Positions 45,976 through 53,434 of a stretch of 64,000 nt of DNA are shown in pieces; within the stretch, counting starts at the first letter, position 1, and each line of letters opens with the position of its first letter. The DNA is taken from NCBI GenBank assembly GCA_904419955.1, contig CAJFTO010000005.1, positions 1 through 64,000 on the forward strand, written 5' to 3'. Position numbers and translations under genes: made by a program. The notes beneath the pieces were generated by a model, which made no database searches, was not told the origin of the DNA, and was given only the letters and a program-made list of their open reading frames with translations. This stretch comes from Candidatus Roslinia caecavium. Lineage in GTDB: Bacteria > Bacillota > Clostridia > Monoglobales > Monoglobaceae.

Positions 45976-48114
45976 ATGTCTGAGTCCAAAGAACAACATA
46001 TAAACACTCGCGAGTTTATGCAAAATAGGGAGTTGTCATGGCTGCGTTTTGACGAGCGCGTCCTTGCGGAGGCGCAGTGCGACGAAGTCCCGCTCTACGA
46101 GAAATTAAAATTTATAGCTATTTTCACCAGTAATCTGGACGAATTTTTTATGGTAAGAGTCGGCAGTTTATTCGACCTGTCGATGGAGAACGAAAAGACC
46201 ATAGACAACAAGACTGGCATGACTCCGATCGACCAGCTTGTTAAGATATACGCGGCCGTCGAGCCGTTATATAAGAAAAAGGATCATTTATACGACGAGG
46301 TCAGCAAAAGGCTTAAAAACAACGGCGTGTCTCATCTCAACATAGACGACCTTAAGCCGGACGATCTCAAATACGTAAAGAACTATTTCGAGAACTATAT
46401 ACAGCCGATACTGTCGCCGCAGGTAGTGGACGATCATCATCCGTTCCCGTTTATCTCAAACAAACAGCTCTGCATCGCGGCGAGACTGGCGACCAAGAAG
46501 AAATCCCTGCTTGGGATAATAACCGTTCCGGATAAACTTCCGGCGATCCTTTACCTGCCCGGCGCCGATATTCGTTACGTGCACACCGAGGACATAATCC
46601 TGCATTTTGCGAACGTTTTATTCGAGTTGTACGAAGTAAAGGAAAAGTTGATTTTCTCGCCCACGCGAAACGCGGATATAAACCCGGAGGACGAGGCGTT
46701 CGATATCAACGAGGATTTCAGGAGCAAGATGAAGAAGCTGCTGAAAAAGAGGAAGAGGCTCGCCGTGGTCAGGCTCGAGACCTCTCAGACGCCGACCGAT
46801 TTCCTGCGCGAGAAGTTATGCGAAAAACTTGAGATAACGCAGAACCGCCTCTTTATATCGAGGTCGCCCATAAAAATGGGGCACGTATACGAGCTTGAGG
46901 GAAAATTCAGCGAAAGCCAGAAGAATAGGCTCTGTTACGAGCCGTTCGATCCGCAGCTCACCGTCTCGGGCGTAATGGAGGGCAAGAACATGCAAGACGT
47001 TCTGCTCAGCTATCCGTTCGAGAGCATGGAGCCGTTTTTAAAAATGCTCAAACGCGCTTCTCAGGATCCGGACGTTTTGTCTATAAAGATCACTATATAT
47101 CGTCTCGCCAAAAACGCGAAGCTGATCGAATATCTCTGCGCGGCCGCCGAGAACGGAAAGGACGTGCTTGTCCTGATCGAGCTTAGAGCGCGTTTCGACG
47201 AGCAGAATAATATCGACTGGTCCGAACGCCTTGAGGAGGCCGGCTGCCGGATCCTATACGGTATGGAAAACTTCAAGGTCCACTCCAAGGTCTGCCTTAT
47301 CACTAAGCGCGAGAAAGGCGCGGTCAAATACATTACTCAGATAGGCACGGGAAATTATAACGAGAAGACGGCTAAGCAGTACACAGATCTGTCGCTGATA
47401 ACTTACGACCAGAATATAGGTAAAGACGCGGCGGAATTTTTCAAAAACATGGCCGTGTCGAATCTAAACGGAGAATACGAGCATCTGTGGGTAGCTCCGA
47501 ACTCGATGAAAAATCAGATAATTCACTATATCGAGGAGGAGGCTAAGAAAGGCTCGGACGGCAAGATCATAATTAAGGTAAACTCCGTTACCGACTACGA
47601 CATAATGTGCAAGTTGCAGGAGGCGTCGGCGGCCGGAGTCTCGATCTCGATGATCGTCAGAGGAATATGCTGTCTGCTTCCGGGAATACCGAAACTGACC
47701 GAAAATATCAAGATATATAGTATCGTCGGCAGATACCTTGAGCATTCGAGGATATATTCGTTCGGGAGCGGCGCGGATCAGAAGATGTTTATCGCCTCCG
47801 CGGACATAATGACGCGAAACATGCAGAAGCGCGTTGAGGTAGGGTGTCCGATATACTCGACCGCGATCAAGGATAGGATAAATCATATACTCGACGTCTG
47901 TCTTAAGGATACCGTCAAGGCAAGAGTCCTTCAAAGCGATGGGACCTATGCGATGAAACCAAAAAATCTTGTTAAGCTCAACAGTCAGGAAGTGTTTATG
48001 AAGGAAGCGGTCGAGGAACATATAGACGAAAATAACGAAAAGAAGACCGACGGCTTTTTCAGACGCAAATACAAGGAATTTGTTACCAAGCTGTACAAGG
48101 ATATTCAAAGTTAA
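45976..48114 (+). CDS. ppk: Polyphosphate kinase 1
   Basis: A 712-residue PPK1 that makes and degrades inorganic polyphosphate from ATP. The N domain starts NRELSWLRFDERVL. The head domain and two phospholipase-D-like catalytic domains follow, with NLDEFFMVRV, ARFDEQNNIDWSERLEEAGC, the phospho-accepting His in VHSKVCLI and GTGNYNEKTAKQYTDLSL. Length is normal for the family. ATG at 45976 follows GAAAGGAGC. It is transcribed alone between its own promoter and a terminator. Confidence 0.97.
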   Translation: MSESKEQHINTREFMQNRELSWLRFDERVLAEAQCDEVPLYEKLKFIAIFTSNLDEFFMVRVGSLFDLSMENEKTIDNKTGMTPIDQLVKIYAAVEPLYKKKDHLYDEVSKRLKNNGVSHLNIDDLKPDDLKYVKNYFENYIQPILSPQVVDDHHPFPFISNKQLCIAARLATKKKSLLGIITVPDKLPAILYLPGADIRYVHTEDIILHFANVLFELYEVKEKLIFSPTRNADINPEDEAFDINEDFRSKMKKLLKKRKRLAVVRLETSQTPTDFLREKLCEKLEITQNRLFISRSPIKMGHVYELEGKFSESQKNRLCYEPFDPQLTVSGVMEGKNMQDVLLSYPFESMEPFLKMLKRASQDPDVLSIKITIYRLAKNAKLIEYLCAAAENGKDVLVLIELRARFDEQNNIDWSERLEEAGCRILYGMENFKVHSKVCLITKREKGAVKYITQIGTGNYNEKTAKQYTDLSLITYDQNIGKDAAEFFKNMAVSNLNGEYEHLWVAPNSMKNQIIHYIEEEAKKGSDGKIIIKVNSVTDYDIMCKLQEASAAGVSISMIVRGICCLLPGIPKLTENIKIYSIVGRYLEHSRIYSFGSGADQKMFIASADIMTRNMQKRVEVGCPIYSTAIKDRINHILDVCLKDTVKARVLQSDGTYAMKPKNLVKLNSQEVFMKEAVEEHIDENNEKKTDGFFRRKYKEFVTKLYKDIQS

Positions 48115-48135
48115 ATTACATGTTATTCAAATCGA

Positions 48136-48170
48136 GGCGGCTGTTTATACAAGCCGCCCCGTTGTTTTAT
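48136..48170 (+). terminator. ppk terminator
   Basis: GGCGGCT / AGCCGCC stem followed by CCGTTGTTTTAT, 22 bases after the stop. Confidence 0.75.
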
Positions 48171-48203
48171 ATAAAATTTTATAAGAATTTAACCGGAGAC
48201 GTT

Positions 48204-48232
48204 TTGACAAACGGCCGCCGTGTTGGTATAAT
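48204..48232 (+). promoter_or_regulatory. mgtE promoter
   Basis: A perfect consensus TTGACA, 17 bases, TATAAT with TGG extended -10. The leader to the ATG at 48414 is about 175 nt. I do not see the conserved M-box (Mg riboswitch) core in it. Confidence 0.88.
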
Positions 48233-48413
48233 AATTATTATAGCCGTTCATAAAACGATTCGGTTTGCGTAACGCGGAGTTTCGATACTTGCGCGTCGTA
48301 AGCCGGGATACGGGTCGGAGCAGTCTTTTTTATCGTTTTAGCGGTTTGGCTCGATTAAAACGTTTAACGCAGCATAATAAACGTAATATATATTGGAATT
48401 GCGGGGTGTGAAA

Positions 48414-49862
48414 ATGGAAGAGAAGAAGAACTTGCAAGACGGCGCTACAAAACATACGGCCGTATTGGACAAAGAATACAAAAGTAATTTTGAAAATAAA
48501 GATCTTGAGGGTAAGCTTGACGAGATATCCGAGTTGCTTTTAAACAGGGAGTTCGGTAAGATACGCGAGCTGCTCACGTCCATGGAGCCGGTCGATATCG
48601 GTCTGTTGCTCGGCGAAGCGCCGGAAAAGGATCTTCCGATATTGTTTAGGATCTTGCCTAAGGAGATCGCCGCGGAGACCTTTGTCGAGATGGACTCGGA
48701 CGAGCAGGAACTTCTGATAGACGCGTTCAGCGACAGAGAGCTTAAGGACGTCCTCGACGAGCTGTTTATCGACGATACAGTCGATATAATCGAAGAGATG
48801 CCGGCGAACGTAGTCAAGCGTATCCTCCGTCACACCGATCCGGTCACCAGAAAGGATATAAACCAGATACTCCAGTACCCAAAAGACAGCGCGGGAAGCA
48901 TTATGACGACCGAGTACGTGAGTCTTAAAAAGGGAATGACGGTCGCTCAGGCGTTCGATCGGATACGCAGGACCGGCGTCGATAAGGAGACGATATACAC
49001 CTGTTACGTCACGGATTATAACAGACATCTTATAGGACTCGTCTCCGTGAGAGAGCTCTTGCTTTCCGAATATAACGCGGTAATAAACGATATAATGGAG
49101 ACGAATATTATCAGCGTACAGACGCACGAGGACAGAGAAGCGGTCGCGATAAAGTTCGATAAATACGACTTCATCTCGCTGCCCGTGGTCGATACCGAAA
49201 ACCGACTCGTCGGGATCGTAACCTTCGACGACGCTATAGACGTATTGCAGGAAGAGTATACCGAGGATATCCAGAAGATGAGCGCAGTACAGCCGATCGA
49301 AGAACCGTACCTCAAAACTTCCGTGCTTAAACATGCAAAAAACAGGATACTTTGGCTGTTGTTCTTGATGCTGGCATCGACCATTACAGGAACTATCATA
49401 ACCAACTATGAAAACGCGTTCGTGGACGTTCCTATCCTCGTCGCGTTTATCCCTCTTTTGATGGGCACGGGCGGTAACGCCGGTTCGCAGAGTTCTACTA
49501 TGATAATCCGCGGTCTTGCGATGAACGAGCTTCAGCCTAAAGATATATTAAAAATATTATTTAAGGAATTTAGGATAGGTATCATAGTGGGAATAGTCTT
49601 GGCGGTTGTAAACACGGTTAAGATATTTATCATGTATCCCAACGAAAACTGCGTTTACCTATCGATCGTGACGGGAATAAGCCTTGTTACTACGACGATT
49701 TTAGCGAAACTGCTCGGCTGTTCTTTGCCTATTCTTGCAAAGAAGCTTAAGCTCGATCCGGCTCTTATGGCCGCGCCGCTCATATCGACGATATTGGATA
49801 CCTGTTCGGTGACGATATTCTTCAACGTCGCGATGTGGTTTATGAATATGCCGTTTAATTGA
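48414..49862 (+). CDS. mgtE: Magnesium transporter MgtE
   Basis: A 482-residue Mg2+ channel. The N domain (about 25-140) is built of helical repeats. A CBS pair (about 145-265, with KDSAGSIMTTEYVSL and ITDIM-like INDIMETNI) senses Mg2+. Five transmembrane helices follow from 305, with the selectivity signature GTGGNAGSQSSTMIIRGLA. The ATG at 48414 follows GGGGTG; an in-frame TTG at 48393 lies before the ribosome binding site. Single-gene transcript. Confidence 0.95.
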   Translation: MEEKKNLQDGATKHTAVLDKEYKSNFENKDLEGKLDEISELLLNREFGKIRELLTSMEPVDIGLLLGEAPEKDLPILFRILPKEIAAETFVEMDSDEQELLIDAFSDRELKDVLDELFIDDTVDIIEEMPANVVKRILRHTDPVTRKDINQILQYPKDSAGSIMTTEYVSLKKGMTVAQAFDRIRRTGVDKETIYTCYVTDYNRHLIGLVSVRELLLSEYNAVINDIMETNIISVQTHEDREAVAIKFDKYDFISLPVVDTENRLVGIVTFDDAIDVLQEEYTEDIQKMSAVQPIEEPYLKTSVLKHAKNRILWLLFLMLASTITGTIITNYENAFVDVPILVAFIPLLMGTGGNAGSQSSTMIIRGLAMNELQPKDILKILFKEFRIGIIVGIVLAVVNTVKIFIMYPNENCVYLSIVTGISLVTTTILAKLLGCSLPILAKKLKLDPALMAAPLISTILDTCSVTIFFNVAMWFMNMPFN

Positions 49863-49908
49863 GCCGCCGCGTTAATACGCGCCAGGCGGTAAATATATTG
49901 AAACCAAA

Positions 49909-49944
49909 AAGCCGATCCGTTTTTAGCCCGGGTTCGGCTTTTTT
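49909..49944 (+). terminator. mgtE terminator
   Basis: AAGCCGATCC / GGTTCGGCTT with one mismatch, followed by TTTT. The rest of the 49863-50227 gap has hairpins AATCCATA/TATGGATT (50027-50045) and a palindrome ACAATATATTGT (50071-50082), functions unknown. Confidence 0.8.
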
Positions 49945-50165
49945 GCATAATTGTAAATTATCGGTTATTAAACGGTATAATCGTTTGGTTATTTTTTATC
50001 TAAATGTTACTAACTTTTGACAAGTTAATCCATATTATATGGATTTTCTTATATAAGGAGGTAAGCGACAACAATATATTGTGGTATATGCAAGGCGGGA
50101 ATAATATATTTTGTAGTAGAATGTAACAAAGTTTTAATATTTAGATATAAATATTGTTATAAATG

Positions 50166-50194
50166 CTTTACAATTTGGCAAAAATATGTTATAA
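50166..50194 (+). promoter_or_regulatory. veg promoter
   Basis: TTTACA, 17 bases, TATAAT with TGT extended -10; 33 bases before the start codon. Confidence 0.85.
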
Positions 50195-50227
50195 TAATGA
50201 AAATGTTTGCGAAGAGGTGATTGAGCA

Positions 50228-50677
50228 ATGTACGTTCAAGATGACATAACCAAAATCAAAACCAGCCTTTCTGATAACGTCGGGCATAAGGTTAGACTTA
50301 CGGCTAAGAAGGGCAGAAAGCAAACTGTTACGCGCGAAGGTGTTATCGAGAGCATCTACCCAAGTATTTTTACGATAAAGTTAGACAACAAAAGCGATTA
50401 TCTTGCATCTGAAAGGCGTGTTTCGTATAGTTATGCAGATGTTTTGACCAAATCCGTGGAACTCGTTATCTACGCTCCGGAAAACGAAAGCGGCGATGCT
50501 TCGGAATCTGAAACTGTGATCGGAAATATTGGCGATCATAACACGGCGGATATTGAAGCCCAGGCTGCCGACGAAGGCGACTATGACAGCGACGAATTAT
50601 TCCATCAGATTGAAGCGATTTTCAACATACCGGATATGGACGACGATGATGAAGCCGACGCCCGCGACGGGGAATGA
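50228..50677 (+). CDS. veg: Veg-family protein with long acidic tail
   Basis: A 149-residue protein. Residues 1-82 are a Veg domain (TSLSDNVGHKVRLTAKKGRK, REGVIESIYPSIFTIKLD, YSYADVLTKSVELVI). In B. subtilis Veg is about 86 residues, strongly expressed and linked to biofilm regulation and spore outgrowth. The remaining 65 residues are an acidic Asp/Glu-rich tail (HQIEAIFNIPDMDDDDEAD area) not found in the Bacillus protein, perhaps a disordered interaction region. ATG at 50228 follows AAGAGGTGATT. Strong promoter and perfect terminator make it a monocistronic unit. Confidence 0.9.
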   Translation: MYVQDDITKIKTSLSDNVGHKVRLTAKKGRKQTVTREGVIESIYPSIFTIKLDNKSDYLASERRVSYSYADVLTKSVELVIYAPENESGDASESETVIGNIGDHNTADIEAQAADEGDYDSDELFHQIEAIFNIPDMDDDDEADARDGE

Positions 50678-50747
50678 ACGCCAATAACTTGTCTCGGCTG
50701 ATTGATTTATTGATTTAATAATTTAATATGCGTAGACAAAACGAATT

Positions 50748-50769
50748 CCGCCTTTAAGGCGGTTTTTTT
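50748..50769 (+). terminator. veg terminator
   Basis: The perfect palindrome CCGCCTTTAAGGCGG followed by seven Ts. Confidence 0.93.
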
Positions 50770-50902
50770 ATATTTGTATTAAAATAGTAGGTATTTGGGA
50801 TTAGGCGGTAAAATTTGTCGATTTAACGCTTAACCCCAAGCATATGCAAAAAAGAAATACTCTTTATTCCTATAACATTACAGAGACCGTAAAAACGGAT
50901 AC

Positions 50903-50921
50903 AGGAGCCTTTTGGGCTCCT
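50903..50921. other. Isolated strong hairpin
   Basis: AGGAGCC / GGCTCCT with a 5-base loop, in the gene-poor 50770-50960 stretch. No T-run and no obvious gene. Unknown. Confidence 0.4.
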
Positions 50922-50960
50922 AATCGCTTCTACGTTAATACGTTGTAAAGAAATTGTAAA

Positions 50961-50989
50961 TTGACATAATTTGTCGGATGTTATATAAT
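50961..50989 (+). promoter_or_regulatory. Consensus promoter for a short RNA or toxin transcript
   Basis: Perfect TTGACA, 17 bases, TATAAT, without an adjacent protein gene. A strong terminator lies only about 40 bases after the expected start. Confidence 0.8.
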
Positions 50990-50995
50990 TATCGT

Positions 50996-51050
50996 TAGCA
51001 GATTAGAGGTAATTGAAGAGCGGGCAGGCGTCGCCTGCTTTTTATTTTGG
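50996..51050 (+). ncRNA. Possible short RNA or leader ending in a terminator
   Basis: From the predicted start (about 50996) to the hairpin GCAGGC-GTC-GCCTGC plus TTTTTATTTT (51024-51048). It contains AGAGGT followed by a TTG and 14 further sense codons that run through the hairpin, so it could be a leader-peptide attenuator for the downstream toxin gene or an independent small RNA. Not provable from sequence. Confidence 0.45.
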
Positions 51051-51110
51051 GTTTCTTTAGCGATCATATAATAAAGCCGCATTAAAACATGAGCCTCAGC
51101 GTTTGTTCTC

Positions 51111-51146
51111 AATCCTAATTCCTAATAACTAATCGCTAATCGCTAC
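51111..51146. repeat. Heptamer array (GATTAGN)n
   Basis: On the minus strand AGCGATTAGCGATTAG, then degenerate units, in the gap upstream of the toxin gene. Confidence 0.6.
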
Positions 51147-51184
51147 GTTGGTGTTCATCTCCATTATGTTACATAAGGAGGTGA

Positions 51185-51262
51185 TTGCTGATAAAATTAT
51201 TCTTTCGAGTACTTATACTCGTGATAATATTTCTTGTGGTTTTCACCATAAAAGCAGTATAA
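51185..51262 (+). CDS. Small hydrophobic peptide, probable type I toxin
   Basis: A 25-codon frame reading LIKLFFRVLILVIIFLVV followed by FTIKAV, one transmembrane helix with basic residues at both ends, as in TxpA/BsrG-like type I toxins. A very strong AAGGAGGTGA lies immediately upstream. The first start candidates are TTG (51185) or CTG (51188), with no ATG; weak start codons plus strong Shine-Dalgarno are unusual and lower confidence. A convergent antisense RNA gene overlaps its 3' end, which is the main support for the toxin-antitoxin reading. Confidence 0.5.
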   Translation: MLIKLFFRVLILVIIFLVVFTIKAV

Positions 51263-51337
51263 CCGCCCCATCGCTAAATAGGCGGTTATACTAAAACCAT
51301 CATTTGGCTGACCGAGTATTCGGTTTACCTCTTTTCT
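51248..51337 (-). ncRNA. Antisense RNA, probable type I antitoxin
   Basis: A transcript of about 90 nt from the minus-strand promoter at 51344-51371. It has a small hairpin (ACCGA/TCGGT) and ends in a 12-bp perfect stem (AGTATAACCGCC / GGCGGTTATACT) followed by GCTTTTAT. It overlaps the last codons and 3' untranslated region of the hydrophobic peptide gene, as RatA overlaps txpA. Its first 40 nt resemble the start of a second antisense locus at 53083-53196. Confidence 0.6.
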
Positions 51338-51345
51338 GCTTTTAT
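51311..51345 (+). terminator. Terminator of the toxin transcript
   Basis: ACCGA-GTAT-TCGGT followed by a U-rich tail (TTTACCTCTTTTCTGCTTTT). Confidence 0.5.
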
Positions 51346-51371
51346 TATACACAAATTCTCTCCGCCGTCAA
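51344..51371 (-). promoter_or_regulatory. Antisense RNA promoter
   Basis: On the minus strand TTGACG, 16 bases, TATAAT. Confidence 0.7.
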
Positions 51372-51453
51372 GCAAAATAATCGGCGAAAGTTGGACGCTT
51401 TGTTTTCCTAAACGGCTAAGAGCCGTTTAAACGTTACAGCCGCCTTCCGCGTT

Positions 51454-51472
51454 CCTAATCCCTAATCCCTAC
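51454..51472. repeat. Heptamer array at a gene end
   Basis: On the minus strand CGTAGGGATTAGGGATTAG. The first TAG is the stop codon of the upstream gene. A hairpin AAACGGCT/AGCCGTTT lies at about 51411-51429. Confidence 0.6.
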
Positions 51473-51914
51473 GTTTGTACATCCTTGAGATCATATAATA
51501 TTTTGCGCCTCTTTCCTTGTATGAGACGACGGCGTAAACGGCTTTAAGTTCGTCCATCCTGGCTTCTATCTCTTCTTTGACAGGCGGTTTCATATAAATT
51601 TGGTTAGACTTCAAGCGGTCGCCTCGGTTATAGTAGTTGACCTGCCAATGACTTATGTCGGCTTCGCTCTCCGCCGGGGGAATACAATCCGAATTTTTTT
51701 CGATCCGGCGTATAAGCCAACTGAACGCGCGGAGTTCGGCCAGACATACGACCCCGCGGGAATAGAACGGCGCGTAGCTTGAATCGGTAAAGCTCCGGCG
51801 TATGAAATCCAAGGCTTCGTTTTCGTCGTAAAAAGTTTCGACCCGCGCGACCCGGTCGTTTATTCCGTATAACTTGGCTTGATATATACCGGATGAGCCC
51901 AATATTTTTCTCAT
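51462..51914 (-). CDS. Hypothetical protein
   Basis: A 150-residue soluble protein that I do not recognise. It begins MRKILGSSGIYQAKLYG and has a mixed alpha/beta composition, SRGVVCLAELRAF mid-protein and KEEIEARMDELKAVYAVV, then KYYMISRMYKRRD at the end. No membrane segment or catalytic motif is visible. ATG at 51914 follows AGGAG; a longer frame from 51971 lies upstream of this site. Its last codon and stop are provided by a heptamer array. It is divergent from an XRE regulator, with a 15-bp palindrome between them, so that regulator may control it. Confidence 0.7.
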   Translation of the reverse strand: MRKILGSSGIYQAKLYGINDRVARVETFYDENEALDFIRRSFTDSSYAPFYSRGVVCLAELRAFSWLIRRIEKNSDCIPPAESEADISHWQVNYYNRGDRLKSNQIYMKPPVKEEIEARMDELKAVYAVVSYKERGAKYYMISRMYKRRD

Positions 51915-51991
51915 TGCTATTCTCCTAAAATTATTTTTTATAAATGTAAGAATTTGCAACCATAAGAACATAAAATTTAGTTTATATGATA

Positions 51992-52021
51992 ATTATACTA
52001 TGTAAATAATAGAAATGTAAA
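51992..52021 (-). promoter_or_regulatory. Promoter of the hypothetical gene
   Basis: On the minus strand TTTACA, 18 bases, TATAAT. Confidence 0.6.
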
Positions 52022-52031
52022 TGCGTAAATA

Positions 52032-52046
52032 ATCATTGTCAATGAT
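52032..52046. promoter_or_regulatory. 15-bp palindrome between divergent genes
   Basis: ATCATTG-T-CAATGAT, perfect 7-bp arms, just upstream of the minus-strand -35. Candidate operator for the adjacent XRE protein. Confidence 0.5.
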
Positions 52047-52130
52047 AATTTCTACATTTGGACGCTGTGTTACTTTAAAACTGAATTAATTATAATATTA
52101 TTTGTATAGTTTTGAAGTGATGTGATAAAT

Positions 52131-52388
52131 ATGAAGTATAAAGACAAATTAATTGCGCTTGGATTAAATATAGCGTATTATCGTAAATATAGATTGTTAA
52201 CGCAAGCGGAGTTGGCAGAGAGGGCAAAGGTCAGCGTTTCTACCGTTCAGAAGCTGGAGAACGCAAATTTATATGCGGGCGCGTCTTTTGAAGTGATATG
52301 CAAAATTGCGGAGGCGCTGGGAGTAAACGAGAGCGAACTTTTGGATTTTAAGAAACTGAGAAGCGATTCCGTATTGTTGGATAAGTAA
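52131..52388 (+). CDS. XRE-family DNA-binding protein
   Basis: An 85-residue single-domain helix-turn-helix protein of the Cro/C1 type (about 10-65: LNIAYYRKYRLLTQAELAER, AKVSVSTVQKLENA, FEVICKIAEALGV). ATG at 52131 is preferred; an in-frame GTG at 52122 is possible, and the ribosome binding site is weak for both. It has no effector domain. It diverges from a hypothetical gene across a 15-bp palindrome and is followed by its own terminator. Confidence 0.9.
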   Translation: MKYKDKLIALGLNIAYYRKYRLLTQAELAERAKVSVSTVQKLENANLYAGASFEVICKIAEALGVNESELLDFKKLRSDSVLLDK

Positions 52389-52403
52389 ACTAAACAGAGT
52401 ATC

Positions 52404-52436
52404 GACCATTGGAAGCGGTTCCGATGGTTTTTATTT
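52404..52436 (+). terminator. Terminator after the XRE gene
   Basis: ACCATTGGAA / TTCCGATGGT, one wobble, 4-base loop, then TTTTTATTTT. Confidence 0.9.
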
Positions 52437-52456
52437 TGGGAAAATAGGCGCGCCGA

Positions 52457-52485
52457 TTGATAATTATAATTTAATATGATATAAT
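52457..52485 (+). promoter_or_regulatory. Promoter of the 52543 gene
   Basis: TTGATA, 17 bases, TATAAT with TGA extended -10. Confidence 0.85.
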
Positions 52486-52542
52486 AATCGTAAATCGGGC
52501 GGCGCGTTTGAGCGTTGTAACCGGATCAAAAGGAGAACTGCG

Positions 52543-52929
52543 ATGGAAAAGATATACTATCCCAATTATGAAACGGTCGAAAAGGCTATAAAGGACGACG
52601 ACCCTCTGCTTTTGCTCGTATCGCACGACGGCGGTAGATTTATCGTATCGAATATCGACGACGCGGGAGAGCATATAATTCTGCTCAGGCTCGCCGGATT
52701 TAAAGAGACCGATCTCGACAATTATTTTCGCTTGGTTTTAAACCGCGACGGCGCCGATTGGACGTTTGTATGCCCGAGTAATTATAAAGGGATCGAGGAT
52801 AAGTCTTATCGGATAAGGCAATTTTTCAAAGACGGCTTTGCAATCATACCAAAAGCGCTCGACGAGTTGGGATATTTTTGCGGGATAGATATTCCAAAGA
52901 GATACCGAAGACATTTTGATATGATATAG
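52543..52929 (+). CDS. Hypothetical protein, possibly immunity-like
   Basis: A 128-residue acidic soluble protein not assigned to a family. It starts MEKIYYPNYETVEKAIK, has VSHDGGRFIVSNIDDAGEH and ILLRLAGFKETDLDNYFRLV, and ends GIDIPKRYRRHFDMI. The small size, acidic character and pattern resemble SMI1/KNR4-like or other immunity proteins, but no diagnostic motif is present, so no function is claimed. ATG at 52543 follows AAAAGGAG. It has its own promoter and a terminator at 53033. Confidence 0.75.
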   Translation: MEKIYYPNYETVEKAIKDDDPLLLLVSHDGGRFIVSNIDDAGEHIILLRLAGFKETDLDNYFRLVLNRDGADWTFVCPSNYKGIEDKSYRIRQFFKDGFAIIPKALDELGYFCGIDIPKRYRRHFDMI

Positions 52930-53032
52930 ATTAAGACGTTATTAATGATGAAGATTCTATTTTGCATATGAGAAGCATAAACGGATTTGTTGCGCCGTAT
53001 GTCATATAAGCAAGCGAATATAAGTAATGGAA

Positions 53033-53061
53033 AGCAGGCGCTCAACCTGCTTTTTATTTTT
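53033..53061 (+). terminator. Terminator
   Basis: AGCAGG / CCTGCT stem followed by TTTTATTTTT, closely resembling the hairpin at 51024-51048. Confidence 0.85.
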
Positions 53062-53082
53062 GGATTGATTTTGCAAACTTTT

Positions 53083-53196
53083 CATAAAAATAATATAGCC
53101 GCCTTCCCGGAATCAAGCAACAGGAAAACGACTATATTACAAAGCTCTTTGGTTAACCGCAGGGCGGTTCCCTCTTATCCGCTTTTATTATACACC
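53083..53196 (-). ncRNA. Second antisense-type RNA, partner lost
   Basis: From the minus-strand promoter at 53203-53231 to a 16-bp stem (53092-53107 with 53123-53138, with wobbles) followed by TTATTTTTAT. The beginning (TATAATAAAAGC, AAGAGG, AACCG...GGTTA) matches the antisense RNA at 51248-51337. The opposite strand has no Shine-Dalgarno sequence and only a short broken hydrophobic frame, so the toxin seems decayed. Orphan antitoxin is inference. Confidence 0.5.
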
Positions 53197-53202
53197 GTCG
53201 TT

Positions 53203-53231
53203 ATTATACGATGAATTTAATCTAAAGTCAA
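53203..53231 (-). promoter_or_regulatory. Promoter of the second antisense RNA
   Basis: On the minus strand TTGACT, 17 bases, TATAAT. A second TATAAT lies 16 bases further downstream. No gene is seen in the remainder of 53232-53434. Confidence 0.7.
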
Positions 53232-53434
53232 GGCGTTCGTTAAAAATTTAATGGTTTTGTAACTCATTATTGACGAACCCGTAACCGTAAAATTTTAAAA
53301 GTTAAGGATCGGGCGCCCAAACCGCGAACCTAACGCCTATCGGCGAATCAAGCGGAATATAATACTTATCGCCGGTTTTTGAGCGTCGCGGGCGTTTTGG
53401 ACTTCCCGATCCCTAAATTAGTAACGTCTAATTT

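Noticed and set aside
48233-48413. M-box riboswitch before mgtE
   Set aside because: The conserved core sequence is not visible.
50056-50118. Mini-gene after AAGGAGGT upstream of veg
   Set aside because: The nearest in-frame start codon is 17 bases from the Shine-Dalgarno sequence and the frame has only 15 codons.
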